Assembly: GCA_007570945.1 (NCBI GenBank)
Contig: RKSH01000240.1
Span: forward strand, 1-5,738
Direction of reading: 5' to 3'
DNA length: 5,738 nucleotides
Origin: Gammaproteobacteria bacterium
GTDB lineage: Bacteria > Pseudomonadota > Gammaproteobacteria > Arenicellales > Spongiicolonaceae
Shown here: piece by piece, positions 1-4,912 of the stretch
Layout: each line of letters begins with the position of its first letter
How positions within the stretch are numbered: the stretch's first letter is position 1
Position numbers and translations under genes: made by a program
The notes under the pieces: generated by a model
Databases searched by the model: none
What the model was told of the DNA's origin: nothing
The model's input: the letters and a program-made list of their open reading frames with translations, nothing else

Positions 1-15
1 GGGAGTGTAGCATGG

Positions 16-42
16 TTGGGGTGGGGCGGTTTTTGTTACAAT
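16..42 (+). promoter_or_regulatory. Candidate amt promoter (extended -10)
   Basis: TACAAT at 37-42 matches five of six bases of the sigma-70 -10 consensus. It is preceded by TGT at 34-36, which makes an extended -10. A weak TTGGGG lies at 16-21 with a 15-base spacer. Transcription would begin near 49, giving a leader of about 27 bases before the ATG at 76. The same bases also fit a degenerate sigma-54 site (GG at 23-24, ten bases, then GT instead of the invariant GC at 35-36). That would suit a nitrogen-controlled amt gene but breaks one key base. The choice between the two is unresolved. Confidence 0.45.
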
Positions 43-75
43 CCGCGCCGACCCTCACCCACCGGAACTTTTGCC

Positions 76-1389
76 ATGAAAATTTTTTCTGTTCTCGCCC
101 TCACCCTGCTTGCGCCGTCCACTGCGGCGGCCGCCGAATTGAACGCGGCCGACACGGCCTGGATGCTGGTCGCCTCCTCGCTGGTGCTGCTGATGACGCC
201 GGCCGGGCTGGCGCTGTTTTACGGCGGGATGACGCAGCGGAAGAGCGTTTTGAACACGGTGGGCATGAGTTACACCGCCTGCTGCGTGGCGACGCTGGCG
301 TGGTTTGCCTACGGCTACACCATCGCTTTCGGCGGCGGCGGGCGGTGGCTCGGCGGCTTTGATTTTCTGTTTTTGCGCGGCATCGCAATCGACGAGTTGC
401 ACGGCGGCATTCCGCTCCTGCTGTTTGTCGCCTTCCAAGGCACTTTCGCCGCCATCACCGTGGCCATCATCAGCGGCTCCATCATTGAGCGGGTGCGCTA
501 CTCCACCTGGCTGCTGTTCACCCTCATCTGGGTCGGCGTGTGCTATGCGCCCATCGCGCACTGGGTGTGGGGCGGCGGCCTGCTCAGCGGGAGCGGCGAG
601 TTGGATTTTGCCGGCGGCACCGTGGTGCACCTGAACGCCGGCGCCGCCGGCCTCACCCTGGCGCTGATGCTCGGCAAGCGCGAGGCGCAGCGGGAAAAAT
701 ACGCGCCGTCGTCGGTGAAGATGACCATGCTCGGCTCGGCGCTGCTGTGGTTCGGCTGGTTCGGATTCAACGCCGGCAGCCAACTGGCCGCCGATTTCAT
801 CGCCGCCAACGCCTGGGTGGTGACCAACGTGGCGGCGGCGGCCGGCGGCATCGCCTGGCTGCTGGTGGATTGGGTGCGGCGGGTGAACCGCTCGCTCATC
901 GGCACCGCCAGCGGCGTGGTCGCCGGGCTGGTGGGCATCACGCCGGCCTCGGGCTATGTCACCGCCTTTGACGCGCTGTGGATTGGCGCGCTGTCGGGGC
1001 TGGTGGGCTACTTTGCGGTTTTCTATGTGAAAAAGGTGTTCAACTACGACGACGCGCTGGACGCTTTCGGCCTGCACGGGGCGGTGGGCATTTTCGGCGC
1101 GCTGGCCACCGGCTTCTTCGCCAATCCGCTGGTGAATCCGGACGCGGCCGGGCTGTTGTACGGCAACCCCGGGCAGGTGGGGGTGCAGGTCTTTGCGGTG
1201 GCGGTGGTGCTGGTGTACTCGGTGGCGGCCACCGCCGTCACCTTCAAAATCACCTGCTGGCTGACCGGCGGCGGGCGCATTTCCGGCGAACAGGAGCGGC
1301 GCGGCATGGACAGCGCCTACCATGGCGAGGAGGGTTACAGTTGGGATGCGACGACTGTGGCAAAAAAACCACAGGATTCCGAAAATTAA
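76..1389 (+). CDS. amt: Ammonium transporter (Amt/MEP/Rh family)
   Basis: This is an inner-membrane channel that conducts ammonium, as in E. coli AmtB. The 437-residue length is normal. Residues 1-20 form a signal peptide ending in a run of alanines, as in AmtB, which is why I choose ATG 76 (GGAA at 64-67) over an in-frame upstream ATG at 16 that precedes the likely promoter. Family landmarks are all present: the first-helix AGLALFYGG segment near 43-51, gate phenylalanines F124 and F231, W165 and S235 of the external recruitment site, D177 in the DFAGG motif before the first pore histidine H185, and the second pore histidine H334 in GLHGAVG. The cytoplasmic tail ends in the conserved SGEQERRGMD...HGEEGY block (about 403-421), the surface that contacts the PII protein GlnK in characterised members. 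No glnK lies downstream; upstream is outside the window. The gene is intact. Confidence 0.97.
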   Translation: MKIFSVLALTLLAPSTAAAAELNAADTAWMLVASSLVLLMTPAGLALFYGGMTQRKSVLNTVGMSYTACCVATLAWFAYGYTIAFGGGGRWLGGFDFLFLRGIAIDELHGGIPLLLFVAFQGTFAAITVAIISGSIIERVRYSTWLLFTLIWVGVCYAPIAHWVWGGGLLSGSGELDFAGGTVVHLNAGAAGLTLALMLGKREAQREKYAPSSVKMTMLGSALLWFGWFGFNAGSQLAADFIAANAWVVTNVAAAAGGIAWLLVDWVRRVNRSLIGTASGVVAGLVGITPASGYVTAFDALWIGALSGLVGYFAVFYVKKVFNYDDALDAFGLHGAVGIFGALATGFFANPLVNPDAAGLLYGNPGQVGVQVFAVAVVLVYSVAATAVTFKITCWLTGGGRISGEQERRGMDSAYHGEEGYSWDATTVAKKPQDSEN

Positions 1390-1406
1390 GAAAAAACTTG
1401 CCAAAG

Positions 1407-1422
1407 TGTGACCAAAGTCACA
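1407..1422 (+). promoter_or_regulatory. CRP-type operator, TGTGA-N6-TCACA
   Basis: TGTGA at 1407-1411 and TCACA at 1418-1422 are separated by six bases, which reproduces both consensus half-sites of the E. coli CRP operator without a mismatch. Its centre (1414.5) lies about 42 bases upstream of the start point expected from the TATAAC at 1445-1450, the classic class II activator position. It also contains a direct repeat, CCAAAGT at 1401-1407 and 1412-1418, 11 bases apart. Whether the host has a CRP/Vfr/Clr-type regulator is not visible here. A related FNR-superfamily protein could bind instead. Confidence 0.6.
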
Positions 1423-1444
1423 GTAGTTTAAAAAACCCTTGTTT

Positions 1445-1450
1445 TATAAC
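1445..1450 (+). promoter_or_regulatory. -10 element of the putative RNA promoter
   Basis: TATAAC matches five of six positions of the sigma-70 -10 box and sits in an AT-rich patch between amt and the GC-rich repeat array. No good -35 box exists at the right distance (bases 1422-1427 read AGTAGT). That is expected if an activator bound at 1407-1422 replaces the -35 contact. The predicted start is about 1456-1457. Confidence 0.5.
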
Positions 1451-1466
1451 GCGCGCAGGAGCCAAA

Positions 1467-1775
1467 ACCGCCGCCCAATGGCGGTGTTGTCCTCCAACGG
1501 ATTGGAGGGGCCGCCACGGCCGGCGGTCTGCGGGCGCAATCGGGCGGGAGGTCCGGCTTAATCGTGGCATGCGCCCGGCATCACAGCCGCCCATCGGCGG
1601 ACGGCGGTCCTCCAGGGAACGGAGGGGCTTCCACGGACGGGAGTTTGCGGGTGTAAACGGGCGGGAAACGCCCCGGCATAGCGGGCCGGCACCCGGCGCA
1701 AACCGCCGCCAGTGAGGGCGGCATGGTTCCAAGTGGCGCCCGGCCGGCGCATTGCGGGGCGAGGAGCGGAATGCT
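1467..1775 (+). repeat. Imperfect tandem repeat array, ~117-base unit, ~2.6 copies
   Basis: Unit 1 (about 1467-1582) and unit 2 (about 1583-1700) align along their length at a 116-118 base offset. Shared blocks include CCGCCCA...GGCGG, GTCCTCCA (1489-1496 and 1607-1614), GGAGGGGC (1504-1511 and 1621-1628) and a 21-base block at 1529-1549 and 1646-1666 that agrees at 18 positions. Unit 3 (about 1701-1775) begins with the same CCGCC/GGCGG hairpin but is shortened by about 10 bases in the middle and strongly diverged. Changes between units show no codon-position bias on either strand, and hairpin loops vary while stems persist. That argues for nucleotide-level or RNA-level conservation rather than a repetitive protein. 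Confidence 0.75.
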
Positions 1776-1807
1776 TTCCTCCCCCACAGGCCCAGGCCGC
1801 CGCCGCG

Positions 1808-1845
1808 GAAGCGCCCCTTTGTCCGGGGGGCGCTTCTTTTTTTTT
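1808..1845 (+). terminator. Strong intrinsic terminator
   Basis: A perfect 10-base-pair stem, GAAGCGCCCC (1808-1817) with GGGGCGCTTC (1827-1836), closes a 9-base loop and is followed directly by nine T residues (1837-1845). It works only for plus-strand transcription. It ends whatever transcript crosses the repeat array and insulates the HicB-like gene from amt. It is about 420 bases past the amt stop codon. Confidence 0.93.
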
Positions 1846-1876
1846 GTTGTATCATGGGTAATCCGGCGTGATTCAC

Positions 1877-1890
1877 TTTTGGCGCCAAAA
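1877..1890. promoter_or_regulatory. Perfect 14-base palindrome upstream of the HicB-like gene
   Basis: TTTTGGCGCCAAAA is a complete dyad of 14 bases with no spacer, placed 19 bases before the ATG at 1910 and just before its GGAGG. Its position between a terminator and a start codon fits an operator for the downstream gene, perhaps autoregulatory, but no bound protein can be named. I could not find a convincing -35/-10 pair around it. Confidence 0.4.
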
Positions 1891-1909
1891 AACCAAATCG
1901 GAGGGGACG

Positions 1910-2143
1910 ATGAACAGCCCGAAAAAAACAACCGGCCTCAAGTTTTTCATTGAAGAAACCGAAACCGGCTACGGCGCCTGGGCCGAGGGGACGGCCGAGG
2001 GCTACAGCGTCGGCACCAGCGGCAGAACGCTGAAGGAAGTGGGCGAGAATCTGCAGGACGCGGTGCAACTGTACCACGCGGCGCGCGCCGAGGATCTTAA
2101 AAAGAAAAGCGCAAAATCCCCGGCGCAAAAGGGCGCCGCGTAG
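1910..2143 (+). CDS. Short HicB-like protein (solitary antitoxin-type fold)
   Basis: This is a 77-residue protein whose residues 9-57 match the partial RNase H-like fold of HicB antitoxins. A first strand GLKFFIEET is followed by a GYGAWAEG strand, a turn with GYSVGTSG in place of the usual 'pGC.s.G' segment, and the helix TLKEVGENLQDAVQLYHAA, which corresponds to the HicB 'T..EA..N...AI.LY' helix. HicB normally pairs with the small RNase HicA, but there is no hicA-sized partner on either side: a terminator lies upstream and a convergent gene 15 bases downstream. There is also no C-terminal helix-turn-helix or ribbon-helix-helix domain, only a lysine-rich tail (64-77). The start at 1910 is set by GGAGG at 1900-1904; an in-frame GTG at 1868 would read through the palindrome. 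Orphan HicB-fold proteins are common, and a role outside toxin-antitoxin control is possible. Confidence 0.82.
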   Translation: MNSPKKTTGLKFFIEETETGYGAWAEGTAEGYSVGTSGRTLKEVGENLQDAVQLYHAARAEDLKKKSAKSPAQKGAA

Positions 2144-2158
2144 TTTCCGCGTCCGCGC

Positions 2159-2932
2159 TTAGACCCGGTACCCCGGATACCGCTCCTCCACCAGCCGCAG
2201 CAGCGCCGGCCATTCATGTTTGCCCGGCGGGTGGGCGTCGTATTGTTTTGCGGCGTGTTCAAGCACCGCCTCGGACGGCACCGTGTACGGGCGGCCGCTC
2301 TGCAGCACGTCCATCTGCACGCGGCAGGCGCGCTCCAGGTAATACATCAGCACAAAGGCCTCGCCCGGCGTGCGGCCGGCGGTGAGCAGGCCGTGGTTGC
2401 GCAGAATCATGGCGTGGTTTTGGCCGAGGGCTTTGGTGATGCGCGCGCTTTCCTCGCGCTCGGTGGACAGGCCCTCGTAGTCGTGGTAGGCGACGCGGTT
2501 GTGGAACATCATCACGTCGTTGACCAGCGGCACCAGTTCCTCCTGCAGGCACGCCATGGCCATGCCGCCGGGGGTGTGGGTGTGCATGATGCAGTTGATT
2601 TCCGGCCGCGCGGCGTAGATGCCGCCGTGGATGACGAAGCCGGTGATGTTCACCTCCGGCGCGCCGTCCACCACCGTGCCGTCCTGGTCCAGGGTGATTA
2701 AGTTGGACGCGCAAACCTCGTCATAGCGCAGGCCGAAACGGTTGAGCAGGAAGCGGTTGTCCGGCCCCGGGACGCGGGCGGTGATGTGGTTCCAGATGAT
2801 GTCGTCCCAGTTGAAATGATGCGCCAGACGGTAGCAGGCGGCCAGTTCACGGCGGGTTTTTTCCTCCGCCGCATTGCGGATGCGCCGCGGCGCCTCCGAT
2901 GCGGTGGCGGCGGCGGGTTTGGGTTGGCTCAT
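2159..2932 (-). CDS. Class II aldolase/adducin-family protein
   Basis: This 257-residue cytoplasmic protein has the class II aldolase/adducin fold; the best known relatives are L-fuculose-1-phosphate and L-ribulose-5-phosphate enzymes that use zinc. The metal-site motif HTHT (H117, H119) and the later NHG motif (H180, in LRNHGLLTAGRTPGEAF) are present. The position of the catalytic glutamate of FucA, four residues before the histidine of 'H..IY' (H102), is G98 here (TGFVIHGGIY). This resembles the adducin-like subgroup, in which that glutamate is also missing, so classical retro-aldol chemistry should not be assumed. ATG 2932 has a GGAGG (2943-2939) at a 6-base spacing. It is the last gene of the four-gene minus-strand operon, 19 bases after the HD gene, and converges on the HicB-like gene with a 15-base gap and no visible terminator. 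The substrate is unknown. Confidence 0.93.
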   Translation of the reverse strand: MSQPKPAAATASEAPRRIRNAAEEKTRRELAACYRLAHHFNWDDIIWNHITARVPGPDNRFLLNRFGLRYDEVCASNLITLDQDGTVVDGAPEVNITGFVIHGGIYAARPEINCIMHTHTPGGMAMACLQEELVPLVNDVMMFHNRVAYHDYEGLSTEREESARITKALGQNHAMILRNHGLLTAGRTPGEAFVLMYYLERACRVQMDVLQSGRPYTVPSEAVLEHAAKQYDAHPPGKHEWPALLRLVEERYPGYRV

Positions 2933-2951
2933 GGCATTCCTCCAAGGTTGG

Positions 2952-3509
2952 TCAGGATGTAAACCCCGGCGCGCGGGAAAATATCCGCCGCACCATAGGC
3001 GCGAAGAATTCCAGCGGCAGGGATTGAAAATCCGGGTCAAAGCAGTTTTGGTCGTACAATTCGCAGAAGTCCACCGCGTCCTGGTACCACCGGTGCCCCT
3101 TGAAACGCTCGCGCGCGTTGCGGTCGCCGCCGAGGTGGTGGGCGTAGTAGAACATCTGAAAAATTCCGTGGTGCTTGATAATCCAGAAGGTTTTTTCCGA
3201 AACGTACGGCCGCAGCACCGCCGCCGCCAGTTCACTGTGGGAGTGGGGCGCAAGGTCGTCGCCGATGTCGTGCAGCAGCGCGGCCACCACCATCTCCTCG
3301 CTCTCGCCGGCTTGATGGGCGCGGGTCGCCGACTGCAGCGAATGTTCATAGCGCGAAACTTGGTAGCCGCCGAAAGAGTCCTTTAACTTTTCCAGCGCGC
3401 CCAAAATTCGCTCCGGCAAATCGCGCGCAAACTCCTCCTCAAGGCGCGCCAGCAGTTGGTAGTCCTCGCGCGTGCCGTCGGCCATGCGGGTGAAGGCCAC
3501 GGTTTTCAT
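2952..3509 (-). CDS. HD-domain metalloprotein, PhnZ-like
   Basis: This 185-residue protein has a complete HD metal-binding pattern: H56 (in YEHSLQSA), H80-D81 (LLHDIGDD), H91, H114 (in IKHHG) and a final D153 (YDQN). Six ligands of this type bind a di-metal centre. The segment EHSLQ..., then 'E/DEMVVAALLHDIG' and 'HSELAAAVLR', resembles from memory the environmental PhnZ protein, a mixed-valent di-iron oxygenase that cleaves a hydroxylated aminophosphonate. It is less like typical nucleotide phosphohydrolases. Oxygenase chemistry is therefore a real possibility, though ordinary phosphohydrolase activity cannot be excluded. The rest, such as the HHGIFQMFYYAHHLGGD region (113-129) and the C-terminal LPLEFFAPMVRRIF, looks like a distinct conserved subfamily. 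The ATG overlaps the transporter stop by one base (TGATG), with a purine-rich GGGGGTGG just upstream, so translation is probably coupled. Confidence 0.85.
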   Translation of the reverse strand: MKTVAFTRMADGTREDYQLLARLEEEFARDLPERILGALEKLKDSFGGYQVSRYEHSLQSATRAHQAGESEEMVVAALLHDIGDDLAPHSHSELAAAVLRPYVSEKTFWIIKHHGIFQMFYYAHHLGGDRNARERFKGHRWYQDAVDFCELYDQNCFDPDFQSLPLEFFAPMVRRIFSRAPGFTS

Positions 3510-4423
3510 CACACCACCCCCATGGGCGGCGGCTTGCGCACACTGCGGATGGCGTAGCCGGTGATGCTGGCCAACATGACGCCGCCGCCGATGATGGTGA
3601 GGGCGCTCGGCGCCTCGCCGATGAAAATCCACACCCAAACCGTGCCCAGCACCACCTCCACCAGCGACAGCAGCGCCATCTCGGTGGCCGGCACGTGGGA
3701 CGCGCCCAGGGCCAGCAGGAACAGGCCGACGCCCACTTGCACCACGCCCATGGTGGCGCACAGAAAAAAGTCGCGGCCGCTGACCGCAAAGCCGATGTCG
3801 GTGAACAGCGCGATGTAGGCGCCGACGGTGACGAAACTGCAAAACCCGGCCCAGAAAGCCGCCGGCGTCATGTCGCGGTTTTTGCCCGAGCGCAGGATGA
3901 CCGCGAAGATGGAAAAACCCACCGCGGCGCCGAGCGCCATCAGGTTGCCGAATAAATTTCCCGACACCACGCCCTCGTAAACCATCACCCCCGCGCCCAC
4001 GGTGGCCGCGGCCATGGCGGCCCACGTCGCCCGCCGCACCGACTCGCCGAGAAAAATCCAGCCCAGCAGCGCGGTGATAAAAGTCGAGGTGCACAAAAGA
4101 AAAAGCGCGTTGGCCACGGTGGTGTGGGTGAGGGCGAAAATCCAGCACATGAACGCCACCGACAGCACCGCCCCGGCGGCCAGGGAACGCTTGCCGGCGC
4201 GGGCGAAAACCCGCGGCGCATGGCCGCCGCTGCGCGCCGTGATGAGCAGGAAAAGAAAAACCGCAAGCGTCAGCGAGCGGTAAAAAAGAATCTGCCACTC
4301 GTGCGCGCTTTCCATCAGCCGCACCACCAGCCCGCCGATGCTCCAGCACAGCCCGGCGGCAAACACGCACACCACGCCAAACGCATAGCGCGAGTCGGCG
4401 GCGGCGGCGCGCGGCTGGTTCAT
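3509..4423 (-). CDS. EamA/DMT-family transporter
   Basis: This is a 304-residue inner-membrane protein of the drug/metabolite transporter superfamily. Ten hydrophobic segments form two EamA repeats. Repeat 1 covers about 14-148 and ends with the characteristic LLGWIFLGES (about 119-128). Repeat 2 covers about 157-294, with the equivalent VLGTVWVWIFIGEAPS (about 258-273). The highly charged C-terminal RSVRKPPP should be cytoplasmic. Members export or import metabolites such as amino acids, sugars or nucleosides, and substrate cannot be predicted from sequence. The start at 4423 lies inside the stop of the preceding gene (TGATG). The nearest GGAGG is 16 bases away, so initiation probably depends on translational coupling. 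A longer in-frame start would run back through the decarboxylase gene and is rejected. The context suggests it moves a substrate or product of the surrounding enzymes. Confidence 0.93.
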   Translation of the reverse strand: MNQPRAAAADSRYAFGVVCVFAAGLCWSIGGLVVRLMESAHEWQILFYRSLTLAVFLFLLITARSGGHAPRVFARAGKRSLAAGAVLSVAFMCWIFALTHTTVANALFLLCTSTFITALLGWIFLGESVRRATWAAMAAATVGAGVMVYEGVVSGNLFGNLMALGAAVGFSIFAVILRSGKNRDMTPAAFWAGFCSFVTVGAYIALFTDIGFAVSGRDFFLCATMGVVQVGVGLFLLALGASHVPATEMALLSLVEVVLGTVWVWIFIGEAPSALTIIGGGVMLASITGYAIRSVRKPPPMGVV

Positions 4424-4803
4424 CACAGCGGCTGCTTTTCCTCCAGTACCTTGCGCGCCGCGCGAAAGCATTCCAGCGCCTGCGGCACGCCGCAATAGAT
4501 TGCCACCACGTGAATAATCGCGCGAATTTCCTCCCGGCTGACGCCGTTGCGCAACGCGCCCCGGCAGTGCACCTCCCACTCATGCATTTTGCCCAGCGCG
4601 CCAAGCATCGCCAGGTTCATCATGGAACGGGTTTTGGCGTCGATGACATCATCGCCCCAGCCAAATCCCCAGCACCACGCCGTCATGGCCTCCTGAAACG
4701 GCCGCGTAAAATCGTCCGCCGCCGCCAGGTTTTTTGCAACGTAATCCTCGCCCAAAGTCGCCTTGCGCCGGGCGAGGCCGAGTTCAAAAAGTTTTTCGTT
4801 CAT
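4423..4803 (-). CDS. Carboxymuconolactone decarboxylase-family protein
   Basis: This is a 126-residue protein with the length and layout of the CMD/PcaC family (AhpD-like all-helical fold). The core is an 'MMNLAMLGALGKMHEWEVHCRGALRNG' helix pair (61-87) followed by VSREEIRAIIHVVAIYCGVPQALE (88-111). It keeps the family's H79, E92, H98 and the Y.G.P turn at 103-107. The lone C80 and C104 are not arranged as the CxxC of AhpD peroxidases, so a decarboxylase-like or isomerase-like role is likelier than a redox one. The substrate is uncertain; many such proteins are not the protocatechuate-pathway enzyme, and no other pca gene is in the window. It is the first gene of the minus-strand operon. ATG 4803 has a GGAGG (4815-4811) at a 7-base spacing; an in-frame ATG at 4851 lacks such a site and would add a proline- and glycine-rich extension atypical of the family. 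Confidence 0.92.
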   Translation of the reverse strand: MNEKLFELGLARRKATLGEDYVAKNLAAADDFTRPFQEAMTAWCWGFGWGDDVIDAKTRSMMNLAMLGALGKMHEWEVHCRGALRNGVSREEIRAIIHVVAIYCGVPQALECFRAARKVLEEKQPL

Positions 4804-4830
4804 CGGTTGTCCTCCGGGTCTGCCGGGCGG

Positions 4831-4839
4831 AGAATAGCA
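4831..4839 (-). promoter_or_regulatory. Candidate extended -10 of the four-gene operon
   Basis: Read on the minus strand, this is TGCTATTCT: a TG-N extension plus a hexamer matching four of six -10 bases. Transcription would begin near 4824, giving a 20-base leader that includes the GGAGG of the first gene. No good -35 box is seen. It lies in the 109-base divergent spacer shared with the zinc-ribbon gene. Confidence 0.3.
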
Positions 4840-4912
4840 CCGTGGCGGCAATGTTGGGGGCGGCCCCTTGACTCCCCGCCAACATCAACCCGCGCCCTCG
4901 GAGGCCTCTGTC

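Larger units (their letters stand above)
1457..1845 (+). ncRNA. Candidate structured non-coding RNA (~390 nt)
   Basis: I do not recognise a known RNA family here. The case for an RNA is architectural. A plausible activator-dependent promoter lies immediately upstream, a strong intrinsic terminator ends the region, no coding frame on the plus strand is convincing, and the interior is built of repeated hairpin-forming units. Visible stems include CCGCC/GGCGG (1471-1475 with 1480-1484; 1587-1591 with 1596-1600; 1706-1710 with 1717-1721), CCTCCAA/TTGGAGG around a CGGA loop (1491-1508), CCTCC/GGAGG around an AGGGAAC loop (1609-1625), and GGGCG/CGCCC around GGAAA (1659-1673). The same DNA could be a long 3' UTR of amt, since no terminator separates them. 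A regulatory or protein-sequestering RNA is the inference; its target is unknown. Confidence 0.42.

Noticed and set aside
16..75. In-frame upstream ATG for amt
   Set aside because: It would put 20 non-hydrophobic residues before a clear signal peptide and start inside the likely promoter.
55..1404. Long minus-strand open frame (449 codons) opposite amt
   Set aside because: It is a GC-driven antisense shadow: low-complexity His/Arg/Gly-rich translation with no family features, opposite a fully convincing Amt.
1407..1440. TGTGAC/GTCACA dyad as an amt terminator
   Set aside because: The stem is only six base pairs and is followed by GTAGTTTAAAAAA rather than a T run. The CRP-site reading fits the bases better.
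1467..1775. CRISPR array
   Set aside because: The whole ~117-base unit repeats, with no short constant repeats alternating with unique spacers, and no cas genes are present.
1868..1909. In-frame GTG start for the HicB-like gene
   Set aside because: It would translate through the palindrome and the GGAGG that serves the ATG at 1910.
1418..2128. Minus-strand open frame of 236 codons across the intergenic array and the HicB-like gene
   Set aside because: It is Arg/Pro-rich, antisense to a recognisable gene and crosses the terminator. Its internal peptide repeat (SRPxxPAxxRPWxPL) simply mirrors the nucleotide tandem repeat, whose changes show no codon-position bias.
2120..2165. GCGCCGCG...CGCGTCCGCGC as a bidirectional terminator between the convergent genes
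   Set aside because: The pairing is interrupted and neither strand has a following T run.
4868..4896. TTGACT at 4868-4873 as the -35 of the zinc-ribbon gene promoter
   Set aside because: The bases at the -10 distance are CGCGCC, so there is no partner element.
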